DNA from: an uncultured Oscillospiraceae bacterium | GTDB taxonomy: Bacteria > Bacillota > Clostridia > Oscillospirales > Ruminococcaceae | Assembly: GCA_949741215.1 (NCBI GenBank) | Contig: CATJLA010000072.1 | Coordinates: 1-32,750 of the forward strand | Length of the DNA stretch: 32,750 bases | Reading direction: 5' to 3' | Shown here: positions 20,942-29,994 of the stretch, one piece after another | Numbering within the stretch: the stretch's first letter is position 1 | Layout of the letters: the number at the start of each line of letters is the position of its first letter | Program-made: the position numbers and the translations under genes | Notes under the pieces: model-generated | Seen by the model: the letters and a program-made list of their open reading frames with translations, nothing else | What the model was told of the DNA's origin: nothing | Database searches by the model: none

Positions 20942-23578
20942 ATGACCTTTTCATCTCACACTATCACCGCCGCCCAAAAAGGCTTTGAAAACCGCCTGCA
21001 GCAGGCCGGCGACCCTGCCCGCCGGAAAATACTTGCCCAAATGCACAAAGCCAACCTATCCGCGACGTCGCTTACTGCCCTACAGTGGATTTACGCCAAC
21101 AGCCCCCTAAGCGACCTTGCTAATTATGATTTCAGCCTGTTCCTTTCCTGCGCGGAACACGGTGTTTTTTTGCGGGAAAACTCCCCTTATGCCAGGCAGC
21201 TGCCTGAAGACATCTTTTTAAACTATGTGCTCCACCCCCGGGTAAACGAGGAGGAGCTTTGCGACTGCCGCCCCTTCTTTTATAAGCGACTTTCCCCCCA
21301 GCTCCAAAGCCTTCCCCTGGAAAAAGCCATTCTGGAAGCCAATTACTGGAATGCTGCCCAGGTAACCTATCAGTCTACCGACAGCCGCACCATTTCTGCT
21401 TTGGGTGCTTACCGCTCCGGATATGGGCGCTGTGGGGAGGAGTCTGTCTTCGCTGTAAACGTGTTCCGCTCGGTGGGCATTGCCGCCCGGCAGATTTACA
21501 CCCCCCGCTGGGCCCATTGTGACGATAACCATGCCTGGGTGGAGGTATGGTGCAATGGCAGCTGGCACTTTTTGGGCGCCTGTGAGCCGGAGGAGCTGCT
21601 GGACCGGGGATGGTTTACCAATGCCTCCAGCCGGGCTATGCTGATCCACAGCCGATGCTTTGGGGAAATTTCCGGGGAGGAAGTGATCTCCAAGGTGGGC
21701 ATGGCCTCCTTCCTCAATCATCTAAGCCGATATGGCAGCACAAAACGGCTCACTGTCCGGGTAACAGACCAAAACGGCACGGCGCTGGAAGGGGTGCCGG
21801 TTACCTTTGGCATTTATAACTACTCGGAGTTCTTCCCTGCCGCCACCGTAACTACAGGGCCGGCAGGAGAGGCCTCCATTACCTGCGGGCTGGGCAGTAT
21901 TTTGGTGCGGGCCCAAAAGGGCGGGCTCAGCTGTGAGCGTCTTGTTTTCGTTCCGGACGTCGCGGAGCCTGTTATTCTCCCGCTTGGAACAGATTCCCCG
22001 GTTTTTGAGGTCTGGGAGGATTTTACTGTTGCCGCCCCCAAGGACAAGCCTGCAGGAACAGCAAAGCCCACCGAGGAGCAAAAAGCCCTCTGCCTGCAAA
22101 AAACAGCCGCCGCAAGGGAGCAGCGGGAAAAACGGGTGGCCGCCATGTACCGGGAAGCGGAAGCCGTAAAAATTTTGGAGCAATATGGATACAGTGAAAA
22201 AATAGCATATATTCTAAAAGAAAGCCGCGGGAATTTTGAAAATTTGTTGGCATTTTTAAGCGAATCTTCCGGGATTTGTGAGGAAACCGACCCCGTTTTG
22301 AGCAAAAAACAAGGCTTTTTGAAGGAAAATGGCACGGTTTTGGGGCAAAATTCCTTCAAACCGGAGGAAAAAGAGGCCATTTTAGCCTCCCTTTCCCCCA
22401 AAGATTGGCGGGATGTGAAACCGTCAATTTTGGAGGAGGCGCTGGAGTGCTCTTTGCCGTACCAGGAGCAGGCAGGGGAGCTTTTTTACCCCTATGTGGC
22501 CTGCCCCAGGGTGGCCAATGAGCCGCTGCAGGTAAACCGGCGCTTGATTGCAGAGTATTTTTCGGAAAAGCAGCAGGCTTTCCGGCAGAAGCCGGGGAAA
22601 ATATGGGAGTATATTCAGGCTCATATTGATTTTGATCCCGCTTTGGAATATGGGCAGATCGTTACTTTGCCGGCTGCTGCCTTGGAGGTAAAAAATGCGA
22701 GCCCCCTTTCCCGAAGGATTTTGTTTGTGGCGATATGCCGGGCGCTGGGCATTCCGGCACGGTTGAACCCAGCAGTTGGAGAGCCGGAATTTTGGGATGG
22801 AAAGCGGTTTTACCCGGTGGAGCAGCAGGTGGAGGAGCAGGTGGAAAGCGTCCTTTTGCTGGAAAAAACGCCGGGGGAAAGCTGGCAGTATTATACTGAC
22901 TTTACCTTGGGCCGGCTGGTAAAGGGGGAGTGGAGAACCTTAAATTTTGCCCGGGAACAATGGCAGCAGGATGTCCTAAGGCTTGTGGTGCCGGCAGGGG
23001 ATTACCGGATTTTTACCAGCGTACGCCGCCCGGATGGAAGCGTACAGGCCAGCCGGTATCGCCTGCGTCTGGACAAGGGAGAGGAAAAAAAGCTAACACT
23101 TCACAGGCAGGAGATCCCCCTTTCCCAGATGCTGAACCGGTTGAGGTTAGAGGAATTTTATCTAAAGGACGAAGCGGGTGCACAGGTGCCGGGCAGCAAG
23201 CTAAGCCTAAAAAAGGCGGTGTTTCTTTGGCTGGAGGAGGGTGCGGAGCCTACTGAGCACCTGTTGAATGAAATGCTGGAACAGGCGGATAAATTTGCTG
23301 AGATTTCGGATTTTATCTATTTTGTAGTGCGTGATAAAGAAACTTTGCTGAACCCCAAGCTGCAGAAGGTGCGGCAGGCTCTGCCGGAAATTCAGGTGTA
23401 TTATGACAGCTTTGTGCCTAATGTGGAGACAATTGGGCGAAGAATGTATGTGGATCACGAAAAGTTGCCGTTGATTCTGTTGACTGATGGGCCTTTGCAG
23501 GGGATATATGCCTGCAGTGGGTATCAGGTGGGCAGCGGGAGCCTGATTTTGAAAATTTGGGATCAGATTTCACGCTAA
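20942..23578 (+). CDS. Multidomain transglutaminase-like protein
   Basis: This 878-residue protein has no signal peptide and is probably cytoplasmic. Domains in order: a helical N-terminal region (1-130); a transglutaminase-like cysteine protease core with Cys164 in GRCGEESVFAVNVFRSVGIAAR, His197 in DDNHAWVEVW and an acidic ACEPEE; a beta-sandwich carboxypeptidase-regulatory/Ig-like domain (about 265-340); a charged linker with an EKIAYILKESRGNFENLL helix; a second region near 570-640 (SRRILFVAICRALGIPARLNP) that looks like a transglutaminase fold without the cysteine; and a thioredoxin-like C-terminal domain (about 750-878). The start at 20942 follows AGGAGG. Function unknown; it may cleave or crosslink peptides. 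A GNAT gene follows after 120 nt. Confidence 0.75.
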   Translation: MTFSSHTITAAQKGFENRLQQAGDPARRKILAQMHKANLSATSLTALQWIYANSPLSDLANYDFSLFLSCAEHGVFLRENSPYARQLPEDIFLNYVLHPRVNEEELCDCRPFFYKRLSPQLQSLPLEKAILEANYWNAAQVTYQSTDSRTISALGAYRSGYGRCGEESVFAVNVFRSVGIAARQIYTPRWAHCDDNHAWVEVWCNGSWHFLGACEPEELLDRGWFTNASSRAMLIHSRCFGEISGEEVISKVGMASFLNHLSRYGSTKRLTVRVTDQNGTALEGVPVTFGIYNYSEFFPAATVTTGPAGEASITCGLGSILVRAQKGGLSCERLVFVPDVAEPVILPLGTDSPVFEVWEDFTVAAPKDKPAGTAKPTEEQKALCLQKTAAAREQREKRVAAMYREAEAVKILEQYGYSEKIAYILKESRGNFENLLAFLSESSGICEETDPVLSKKQGFLKENGTVLGQNSFKPEEKEAILASLSPKDWRDVKPSILEEALECSLPYQEQAGELFYPYVACPRVANEPLQVNRRLIAEYFSEKQQAFRQKPGKIWEYIQAHIDFDPALEYGQIVTLPAAALEVKNASPLSRRILFVAICRALGIPARLNPAVGEPEFWDGKRFYPVEQQVEEQVESVLLLEKTPGESWQYYTDFTLGRLVKGEWRTLNFAREQWQQDVLRLVVPAGDYRIFTSVRRPDGSVQASRYRLRLDKGEEKKLTLHRQEIPLSQMLNRLRLEEFYLKDEAGAQVPGSKLSLKKAVFLWLEEGAEPTEHLLNEMLEQADKFAEISDFIYFVVRDKETLLNPKLQKVRQALPEIQVYYDSFVPNVETIGRRMYVDHEKLPLILLTDGPLQGIYACSGYQVGSGSLILKIWDQISR

Positions 23579-23660
23579 ATGCAGCGGGGACGTCGCGGAG
23601 GCGGTATGGTTCCGGGCCTTTGGTGGGGAAAGGACTGGATAATAGCACAAAAGCGAATAC

Positions 23661-23680
23661 GAGCAGTTACGTCCTAAGAG
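23661..23680 (+). repeat. Copy of dispersed GTCC motif upstream of the GNAT gene
   Basis: GAGCAGTTACGTCCTAAGAG lies 19 nt before the start and adjoins the ribosome binding site. TCCT and AGGA could pair. A GACGTC core also lies at 23589-23594. Confidence 0.55.
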
Positions 23681-23698
23681 GAGAAGGAGGAGAATACG

Positions 23699-24484
23699 AT
23701 GACCAACCGGGAGATTTTGAGTATTGCGCTGGAGCAGTCCGCGGTGGACTGCGGGTGCAGGGCAGAGGACTTTTTGCAGCCGGAAAACAGAATTGTGACC
23801 TCGGGAAAAAACGAAAATGCACGGAGGTATTTAGCGCTGCCCTTTAGCTGCCAGCTGGTTTCTTATGGCAGCAATGTGGTGGCGTCGGTAGATAAAAGGC
23901 TATATTCGGAGGTGGAGAGGTTTATTAACAGCCGCCCGGTGCAGAACTGCTTTGAATCCCCCAGTATGTACATTCTAAACCGGATTTTGGAGCCTTATCA
24001 GCAGCGGGTTTGCTTTATGGCGGAGTATTTTCTGCCGGATGTGGAGCAGCTGCGGGAACTGCCCTGCGGTTATTCCCTGAAGGTGATGGGGCCGAAGGAC
24101 TTTGCCGGGTGCTATCTGCCCCAGTGGAGCAACGCCCTGTGTGAGAAGCGGAAGCATCTGGATGTGCTGGCGGTGGGGGCTTTTGATAAGGGGGAGCTGA
24201 TCGGGCTGGCAGGATGCAGCGCGGACTGCGATACCATGTGGCAGATCGGGGTGGACGTGCTGCCCGGCTACCGCCGGCAGGGGATTGCCGCCGCCTTGAC
24301 CAGCCGGCTGGCGATGGAGATTCTGCAGCGGGGAAAGGCGCCCTTTTACTGTGCGGCGTGGTCTAATGTGAAATCGGTGAGAAACGCTTTGAAAAGCGGG
24401 TTTAAGCCGGCTTGGGTGGAGCTTACTGCCAAGAGCCTTGACTTTATTGATGAGATGAATAGGGCTCCGGAAGAACATACTTGA
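23699..24484 (+). CDS. GNAT N-acetyltransferase with N-terminal extension
   Basis: In this 261-residue protein the C-terminal half is a Gcn5-related acetyltransferase: GAFDKGELIGLAGCSAD (about residues 160-176), the acetyl-CoA loop VDVLPGYRRQGIAAALTSRL (about 184-203) and CAAWSNVKSVRNALKSGFKPAWVEL (about 218-242). The first ~130 residues form a conserved-looking but unassigned domain that includes several cysteines. Such two-part GNATs are common in gut Clostridia, and their substrates are unknown to me. The ATG follows AGGAGGAG. It may be cotranscribed with the transglutaminase-like gene. Confidence 0.8.
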   Translation: MTNREILSIALEQSAVDCGCRAEDFLQPENRIVTSGKNENARRYLALPFSCQLVSYGSNVVASVDKRLYSEVERFINSRPVQNCFESPSMYILNRILEPYQQRVCFMAEYFLPDVEQLRELPCGYSLKVMGPKDFAGCYLPQWSNALCEKRKHLDVLAVGAFDKGELIGLAGCSADCDTMWQIGVDVLPGYRRQGIAAALTSRLAMEILQRGKAPFYCAAWSNVKSVRNALKSGFKPAWVELTAKSLDFIDEMNRAPEEHT

Positions 24485-24546
24485 GCATAAGAGCAGGAAG
24501 CCCAGAAAAGCGTACTGCCGCCCCTGGGGTTTGGGATCGCAAAAAT

Positions 24547-24570
24547 GCGGGACGTCCTGCAAAAAAACGG
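24547..24570 (+). repeat. Copy of dispersed GTCC motif upstream of the valS promoter
   Basis: GCGGGACGTCCTGCAAAAAA contains the imperfect palindrome GCGGGACGTCCTGC. It lies ~10 nt upstream of the -35 box, so it is not in the valS mRNA from that promoter. Confidence 0.5.
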
Positions 24571-24580
24571 GGACAGGCTA

Positions 24581-24609
24581 TTGGCAAAACCGTAAAAGTA
24601 GGCTATAAT
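24581..24609 (+). promoter_or_regulatory. valS promoter
   Basis: TTGGCA (24581-24586), a 17-bp spacer and TATAAT (24604-24609). The leader is only ~68 nt, too short for a T-box. Confidence 0.85.
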
Positions 24610-24683
24610 AAGGGACATATGAGCCTGCCTGGGTGCTGCGGCTCGAAAATGACGTTTTAATTTACAGATAAAGAGGTTAAAGA

Positions 24684-27305
24684 ATGAAAAAAGAATTGGA
24701 AAAGGTTTATGACCCCAAGCAGGTGGAGGACAGAATTTATCAGTTCTGGCTTTCCGGCGGGTATTTTCACGCAATGCCGGATACGGGGAAGCCGCCTTAC
24801 ACCATTGTGATTCCGCCGCCCAATATTACCGGGCAGCTGCATTTGGGGCATGCTGTGGATAATACTTTGCAGGATATTTTGATCCGCTGGAGAAGGATGC
24901 AGGGCTATGAGGCCCTTTGGGTGCCGGGGACGGATCATGCCTCTATTGCTACTGAGGCCAAGATTGTGGAGGCCATGAAAAAGGAAGGGCTTACCAAAGA
25001 GGACCTGGGCAGAGAGGGCTTTTTGGAGCGGGCCTGGGAGTGGAAAAAGCAGTATAGCGGCCGGATTATCAAACAGCTGCAGAAAATGGGCTCCTCCTGC
25101 GACTGGGAGCGGGAGCGCTTTACTTTGGACGAGGGCTGTTCCAGAGCAGTAAAAGAGGTGTTCGTCCGGCTGTATGAGAAGGGGCTGATTTATCAGGGGG
25201 AGAAGATTATCAACTGGTGCCCCCATTGCCTGACCTCTATCTCTGACGCTGAGGTGGAATACGCCGAGCAGGCCGGGCATTTTTGGCACATTAAATATCC
25301 TTTGGCGGACGGGAGCGGAGCTTTGGAGGTTGCTACCACCCGGCCGGAGACACTGCTGGGGGATACCGCTGTGGCTGTGAACCCCAACGATGAGCGTTAT
25401 AAGCATTTGATTGGCAAAATGGTGGAGCTGCCCCTTTGCAACCGGCAGATTCCCATTATTGGCGACGAATACTGCGAGATGGACTTTGGTACCGGCGTGG
25501 TGAAAATGACTCCTGCCCACGACCCCAATGACTTCGAGGTAGGGCTGCGGCACAACCTGCCGGTGATCAATGTGATGAACCCGGACGCTACCATTAACGA
25601 GAATGGCGGCAAATATCAGGGCATGGACCGCTACGAGGCCAGAAAAGCCATTGTAAAGGATCTGGAAGAGGGTGGCTACCTGATCAAGGTGCGGGATTAT
25701 GCCCACAATGTGGGATCCTGCTACCGGTGTTCCACTACGGTGGAACCCAGAGTTTCCAAACAGTGGTTTGTGAAGATGGAGGAACTGGCAAAGCCTGCCA
25801 TTGAGGTTGTAAAGACCGGAAAGGTGCGCCTCGTCCCGGAGCGTTTTGACAAGATTTACTATAACTGGATGGAGAATATCAAGGATTGGTGCATTTCCCG
25901 GCAGCTGTGGTGGGGCCATCGGATTCCTGCATATACCTGTGCTGACTGCGGCGAGCTGACAGTGGCCCGGGAGGACGTTACTGTATGCCCCAAGTGCGGC
26001 AGCCATCATATGGAGCAGGACCCGGATACGCTGGATACCTGGTTCAGTTCCGCCCTGTGGCCTTTTTCTACCTTGGGCTGGCCGGATAAAACCCCGGAGC
26101 TTGATTATTTTTACCCTACCAGTACCCTGGTTACCGGGTATGATATTATCTTCTTCTGGGTAGCGAGAATGATTTTCTCCGGCCTGGAGTATACCGGAAA
26201 GCCGCCTTTCAGCACGGTGCTGTTCCACGGCCTGGTGCGGGATGCTCAGGGGAGGAAGATGTCTAAATCCCTGGGCAACGGCGTTGACCCGTTGGTAGTG
26301 ATTGACCAGTATGGCGCCGATGCTTTGCGCCTGACCCTTGCTACCGGCAACAGTCCGGGCAACGACATGCGCTTCTCTGACGAGAAGGTGAAGGCCAGCC
26401 GCAACTTTGCCAACAAGCTGTGGAATGCCTCCCGCTTTATTATGATGAACCTGCCGGAGGAGGGGGACTTTTCCGGACTGCCGGAGGAACTTGCCGTAGA
26501 GGACTGCTGGGTGCTGAGCCTGTATAATGATTTGGTGAAGGAAGTTACCGATAACCTGGAGAAATTTGAGCTGGGCATTGCAGTGCAGAAGCTGTATGAT
26601 TTTATTTGGGACGTGTACTGCGACTGGTATATCGAGCTGACCAAAACCAGGATTCAGGCAGGGGGAGAGACTGCTTTTGCTGCCCAGAAGGTACTGGTTT
26701 ATGTGATGTCCAACACCTTAAAGCTGCTGCATCCCTTTATGCCCTTTATTACAGAGGAAATTTGGCAGGCCCTGCCTCATGAGGGCGAGAGCTTGATGGT
26801 TTCTTCCTGGCCGAAGTATCAGGAGAGCCTTTCCTTCCGCCGGGAAGAGGAGGATTTTGCCAAGATTATGGATTTGATTAAGGCGATCCGCAACCGCAGG
26901 GCGGAAATGAATGTGCCTCCGTCCAAAAAGGCTACGGTTTGCATTGAAACAAGCTGCCCTGAAGTGTTTGAGCAGGGAATTCCCTTCTTCCAGCGGCTGG
27001 CCTCCGCTTCGGACGTTCAGATTGGGGGGAGTTTTAGCCCGGAGGGGGCGGTGCAGGTGATTACTGACAGTGCCCGGGCATTTATCCCTATGGCGGAGTT
27101 GATTGACAGGGAAAAAGAGTTAGCGCGGCTGAATAAAGAGAAGGCCTCCTGCCAGAAGGATTTGCAGATTATTTCCGGCAAGCTGAATAACGCCGGGTTT
27201 ATGGCAAAAGCGCCGGAGAATTTGGTGGAGCAGGAGAAGCAGAAGCTGCAAAAGGCTCAGGAGCGGCTCGCCAAAATCGAAGAAAGCATTGCCCAGCTTG
27301 GGTGA
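24684..27305 (+). CDS. valS: Valyl-tRNA synthetase
   Basis: This 873-residue cytoplasmic class Ia synthetase charges tRNA-Val. It has [14 protein letters not shown] (44-57) with the HIGH motif, the editing (CP1) domain with [17 protein letters not shown], a cysteine-pair zinc-knuckle segment ([22 protein letters not shown], about 416-437), [13 protein letters not shown] with KMSKS near 526-530, an anticodon-binding helical domain, and a C-terminal coiled-coil tRNA arm (about 805-873). The full length fits bacterial ValRS. The ATG is 7 nt after AAAGAGG. It is transcribed from its own promoter and followed by a strong terminator. No T-box is seen. Identification is very secure. Confidence 0.98.
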   Translation: MKKELEKVYDPKQVEDRIYQFWLSGGYFHAMPDTGKPPYTIVIPPPNITGQLHLGHAVDNTLQDILIRWRRMQGYEALWVPGTDHASIATEAKIVEAMKKEGLTKEDLGREGFLERAWEWKKQYSGRIIKQLQKMGSSCDWERERFTLDEGCSRAVKEVFVRLYEKGLIYQGEKIINWCPHCLTSISDAEVEYAEQAGHFWHIKYPLADGSGALEVATTRPETLLGDTAVAVNPNDERYKHLIGKMVELPLCNRQIPIIGDEYCEMDFGTGVVKMTPAHDPNDFEVGLRHNLPVINVMNPDATINENGGKYQGMDRYEARKAIVKDLEEGGYLIKVRDYAHNVGSCYRCSTTVEPRVSKQWFVKMEELAKPAIEVVKTGKVRLVPERFDKIYYNWMENIKDWCISRQLWWGHRIPAYTCADCGELTVAREDVTVCPKCGSHHMEQDPDTLDTWFSSALWPFSTLGWPDKTPELDYFYPTSTLVTGYDIIFFWVARMIFSGLEYTGKPPFSTVLFHGLVRDAQGRKMSKSLGNGVDPLVVIDQYGADALRLTLATGNSPGNDMRFSDEKVKASRNFANKLWNASRFIMMNLPEEGDFSGLPEELAVEDCWVLSLYNDLVKEVTDNLEKFELGIAVQKLYDFIWDVYCDWYIELTKTRIQAGGETAFAAQKVLVYVMSNTLKLLHPFMPFITEEIWQALPHEGESLMVSSWPKYQESLSFRREEEDFAKIMDLIKAIRNRRAEMNVPPSKKATVCIETSCPEVFEQGIPFFQRLASASDVQIGGSFSPEGAVQVITDSARAFIPMAELIDREKELARLNKEKASCQKDLQIISGKLNNAGFMAKAPENLVEQEKQKLQKAQERLAKIEESIAQLG

Positions 27306-27361
27306 ATGAGAAAAAGCCCCGCAAACCTGGAAAAAAAGGGTTTGTATTGGGCTTGAAAGGG

Positions 27362-27392
27362 GGGCTGTCCGGTTATGGGCAGCCCTTTTTTG
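27362..27392 (+). terminator. valS terminator
   Basis: GGGCTGTCC-GGTTAT-GGGCAGCCC followed by TTTTTT. Confidence 0.9.
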
Positions 27393-27445
27393 GGGGACGG
27401 CACTGCCGTTGGGAAACTTTTGTGAAACGCAAGAGGTTATAGGCG

Positions 27446-27467
27446 TGCACGACGTCCCTAAAGCGGG
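27446..27467 (+). repeat. Copy of dispersed GTCC motif upstream of the 278-aa gene
   Basis: GCACGACGTCCCTAAAGCGG lies ~18 nt before the start. GGGGACGG at ~27393-27400, just past the valS terminator, could pair with its CGTCCC. Confidence 0.5.
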
Positions 27468-27484
27468 AAAATAAGGAGGTTTTT

Positions 27485-28321
27485 ATGGAAGAACAGCAGG
27501 ATCAGGTGCAGGAGCAGTTGGGGAAGAAGAAACCCAACCTCTCGGTAGTGTGGCTTACCTTGGGCGTGGTGGGCATGATTTGGATGTTCCGGGCGATTTT
27601 TGGCATTATGTACCCGGAGGACGGCGGCAAGGTGTATTATAACGCGGAGCTGACCTCTTTGACGCCGGCGGAGCTTTGCTCGGAGCAGGGGGTGAAGGCT
27701 TTGGAAAAAACAGTGGGGTTTCCCCTTTATTTTTGCCTGCTGAGTTTGGAGGCGGACAGCTCTAACCAGTTGTATTCGGTGGAGGGGGTCCTGTTTTCTC
27801 AGGATAAAGAGGGGAAATTCCAGGTATATGATTTGAAAAGTGTTGGAGAGCATCAGGTAGAGGGGCTGGAGCCTTATGAAAAGCAGGAGCGTCCTACTAG
27901 TTTGGTGCGGCGGAGCGGGGTTGATGACAGTCCTCCTGTTTGGAGTGAGCCGGAGGATTGGATTCCGGTTTCCCTTTTGGGACGACTGAATCCTGCGGAT
28001 TCCCCCTTGGAGCAGCGGAAAAATGAGCAGCCTATCCCACCAAGCCATTGCTATTATATGACCTTGGGAGAGAACGAAACGGTGAAAAGCCACCATCGGG
28101 AGAACATTGCGGTGGATGGGAGCGGGAACCTTGTAATAGCGGACCGTGAGACGGATGCGCCCGGCAGGTTTATCCGACTGGACGGAAGCTCCTTTGTGCT
28201 GACCGGGCCGGAGCTGCTTTCACAAAGGGTGAGTTGCTTCTATTTGTATGTGTGTTGCCGAGTGGACGGGGATGTGGCTGTTCAGGACCTGCAGGAGATC
28301 TGGCTGCTGGAACAGCCCTAA
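27485..28321 (+). CDS. Membrane-anchored hypothetical protein
   Basis: This 278-residue protein has a charged N-terminus (QVQEQLGKKKPN), one transmembrane segment (about residues 20-43) and a ~235-residue domain predicted outside the cell. That domain contains YYNAELTSLTPAELCSEQGV near the membrane, resembling clostridial single-pass proteins with repeated beta strands, but I recognise no catalytic motif or named family. The ATG follows AAGGAGG. It sits between valS, from which it is separated by a terminator, and folC, which begins 67 nt downstream, so it may share a transcript with folC. Function not assigned. Confidence 0.7.
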   Translation: MEEQQDQVQEQLGKKKPNLSVVWLTLGVVGMIWMFRAIFGIMYPEDGGKVYYNAELTSLTPAELCSEQGVKALEKTVGFPLYFCLLSLEADSSNQLYSVEGVLFSQDKEGKFQVYDLKSVGEHQVEGLEPYEKQERPTSLVRRSGVDDSPPVWSEPEDWIPVSLLGRLNPADSPLEQRKNEQPIPPSHCYYMTLGENETVKSHHRENIAVDGSGNLVIADRETDAPGRFIRLDGSSFVLTGPELLSQRVSCFYLYVCCRVDGDVAVQDLQEIWLLEQP

Positions 28322-28388
28322 CCCGCTTTTGCCTAAAATAATAACCTGACAAAAAAAGATGGCTTCAAGGATGGAGGGAAAAGCGCCG

Positions 28389-29681
28389 ATGAATTATCAG
28401 CAGGCTTTAGGATATATTTTCAGCCAGCCCCACACTGCCGGCAAAAAAGGACTGGACAGGATGCGCAGACTGCTTGCTCTGCTGGAGAACCCCCAGGATA
28501 AGCTGAAATTTGTGCATATTGCGGGCACTAACGGCAAGGGCTCCACCACGGTGATGATTGCGAGCATCTTAAAGGCCGCGGGGTACCGGGTGGGCAGTTT
28601 CGTCTCCCCCTTTGTGCTGGAATTTCGGGAGCGGATTCAGCTGAACGGAGAAATGATACCCCAGGAGGATCTGGCCTGTCTGGTGGAGGAAATTGCTCCT
28701 GTAATTGCCCGGATGACCGAAGAGGGAGACCCGCCCATGCAGTTTGAGGTGGTTACTGCTTTGGGGATGCTCTACTTCGCCAGGGAGCATTGTGATGTGG
28801 TTTGCCTGGAGGTGGGTATCGGCGGGCGACTGGACTGCACAAACGTCATTGATGTGCCTTTGGCGGCGGTTATCTGCTCCATTGGGCTGGATCATGTGGG
28901 AATGCTGGGGGATACTGTTGCCAAAATTGCCAGAGAAAAAGCGGGAATTATTAAGCCGGGGAGTACGGTAGTGTGCTATCCCGCCCTGAGCATGGAAGCC
29001 TTGCCGGTGATCATGGAGCGGTGTGCCCAAACCGGCAGCCGCATGGTAATGGGGATGATTAGCCAGATGCAGGTGCTGGAGCGCAGCCTGCAGGGTACGG
29101 TGGTAAGTTATCGGGGATTGACCTTCCGTATCCCGCTGCTGGGGAACCATCAGTTGTGCAATTGTGTCAATGCGGTGGAGACAGCTTTTGTTCTGGCGGA
29201 AAAAGGCTTTGCCATCTCTGAAGATCAAATTGTGGAGGGGATTGAGGGGGCAAGAATCCCGGCCCGGGCGGAGGTGCTTTCCCAAAAACCGCTGGTGCTG
29301 TTGGACGGCGCCCATAATCAGTCCGGGGCAGAGGCGTTGGCGGAGCTGCTTATGTCGCTGGAAAATAAAAATTTGGTGGGCATTATTGGAATGCTGCAGG
29401 ACAAGGATTTTGAACGCTCTGCCGCCCGGATTGCCGCCTGCTGTAAAGCAATAATTGCCGTAGAGCCCCCGGGCCCTCGGGCGCTTTCCAAGGAGCAGAT
29501 GGCGGGAACGGTGGGAAAAAGCTGCCCCCAGGTGGAAACCGCTGAAAATTTGCAGGAGGCTTGCCGCCGGGGCCTGGAGTTGGCCGGCACAGAGGGCGGG
29601 CTGGTAGTTTGTGGGTCGCTTTACCTGGCATCACAGTTTAGGCAGGTTTTTTTGCAGGAAAATGGGCGGAATTTGCAATAA
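28389..29681 (+). CDS. folC: Folylpolyglutamate synthase / dihydrofolate synthase
   Basis: This 430-residue Mur-ligase-family cytoplasmic enzyme adds glutamate to dihydropteroate or folates with ATP. The P-loop GTNGKGSTT is at 46-54. The family signatures PFVLEFRERIQLNG (about 74-87), the LEVGIGGRLDCTNV segment (about 141-154) and SIGLDHVGMLG (about 163-173) follow, then LLDGAHNQSGAEAL (about 304-317) in the C-terminal domain. The ATG at 28389 is placed 10 nt after GGAGGG; two earlier in-frame ATGs lack a site. No other folate genes are near. Identification is secure; bifunctionality is inferred from the family. Confidence 0.95.
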   Translation: MNYQQALGYIFSQPHTAGKKGLDRMRRLLALLENPQDKLKFVHIAGTNGKGSTTVMIASILKAAGYRVGSFVSPFVLEFRERIQLNGEMIPQEDLACLVEEIAPVIARMTEEGDPPMQFEVVTALGMLYFAREHCDVVCLEVGIGGRLDCTNVIDVPLAAVICSIGLDHVGMLGDTVAKIAREKAGIIKPGSTVVCYPALSMEALPVIMERCAQTGSRMVMGMISQMQVLERSLQGTVVSYRGLTFRIPLLGNHQLCNCVNAVETAFVLAEKGFAISEDQIVEGIEGARIPARAEVLSQKPLVLLDGAHNQSGAEALAELLMSLENKNLVGIIGMLQDKDFERSAARIAACCKAIIAVEPPGPRALSKEQMAGTVGKSCPQVETAENLQEACRRGLELAGTEGGLVVCGSLYLASQFRQVFLQENGRNLQ

Positions 29682-29920
29682 TTTGTCTGTTATAAGCTAT
29701 AATTTGATGTCTGTTTTATATAATTGAGAGACCAAAATAACATATTTTTTGCAAATTTCGGCTTTGGGACAGGACAGCCGTTTTCTCATCCGGTGCTTTC
29801 GCCGGGCTCTGCCGTTTTTAGGGGCTGGGGGGAAGAGCCGAAGAAAACAAGGCGGCAGTTACGTCCTGAAAGAAAGAGAAATTGCGAGAAAAACGACAGT
29901 TTTCCCATATCTTTTCGAGA
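29682..29920. other. Leader/upstream region of the spoIIA operon
   Basis: No gene with a good ribosome binding site. The first ~70 bp are AT-rich and contain two TATAAT hexamers (29698-29703 and 29719-29724), but neither has a good -35 at 17 bp, and I could not place a sigma-H promoter. The motif copy at 29851-29876 (GGCAGTTACGTCCTGAAAGA) could pair with CAGGACAGCCG near 29770-29780. Confidence 0.45.
29851..29876 (+). repeat. Copy of dispersed GTCC motif upstream of spoIIAA
   Basis: GGCAGTTACGTCCTGAAAGA is the copy closest to the consensus. It lies 119 nt before the spoIIAA start and upstream of the leader terminator. Confidence 0.55.
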
Positions 29921-29958
29921 GGAAGGCCTTATCCTAATGGATAGAGCCTTCCCTTTTT
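29921..29958 (+). terminator. Strong terminator just upstream of spoIIAA
   Basis: GGAAGGCCTTATCC-TAAT-GGATAGAGCCTTCC followed by CTTTTTTG. It ends only ~37 nt before the spoIIAA start codon. It may end folC transcription or act as a leader attenuator. Confidence 0.85.
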
Positions 29959-29994
29959 TGCGGAGTTTGGGAAGGGGTTAGGAGGATTTGATTC

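Noticed and set aside
24657-26228. A long open frame (about 520 codons) on the minus strand opposite valS
   Set aside because: It lies antisense to a fully conserved valS, has no ribosome binding site or recognisable domain, and its composition is that of a mirror frame of a GC-rich gene.
29650-29680. AGGAAAA...GGAAT as a sigma-H promoter for spoIIA
   Set aside because: The two parts are only 5 bp apart instead of about 11-14, and the match ends inside folC, far upstream.
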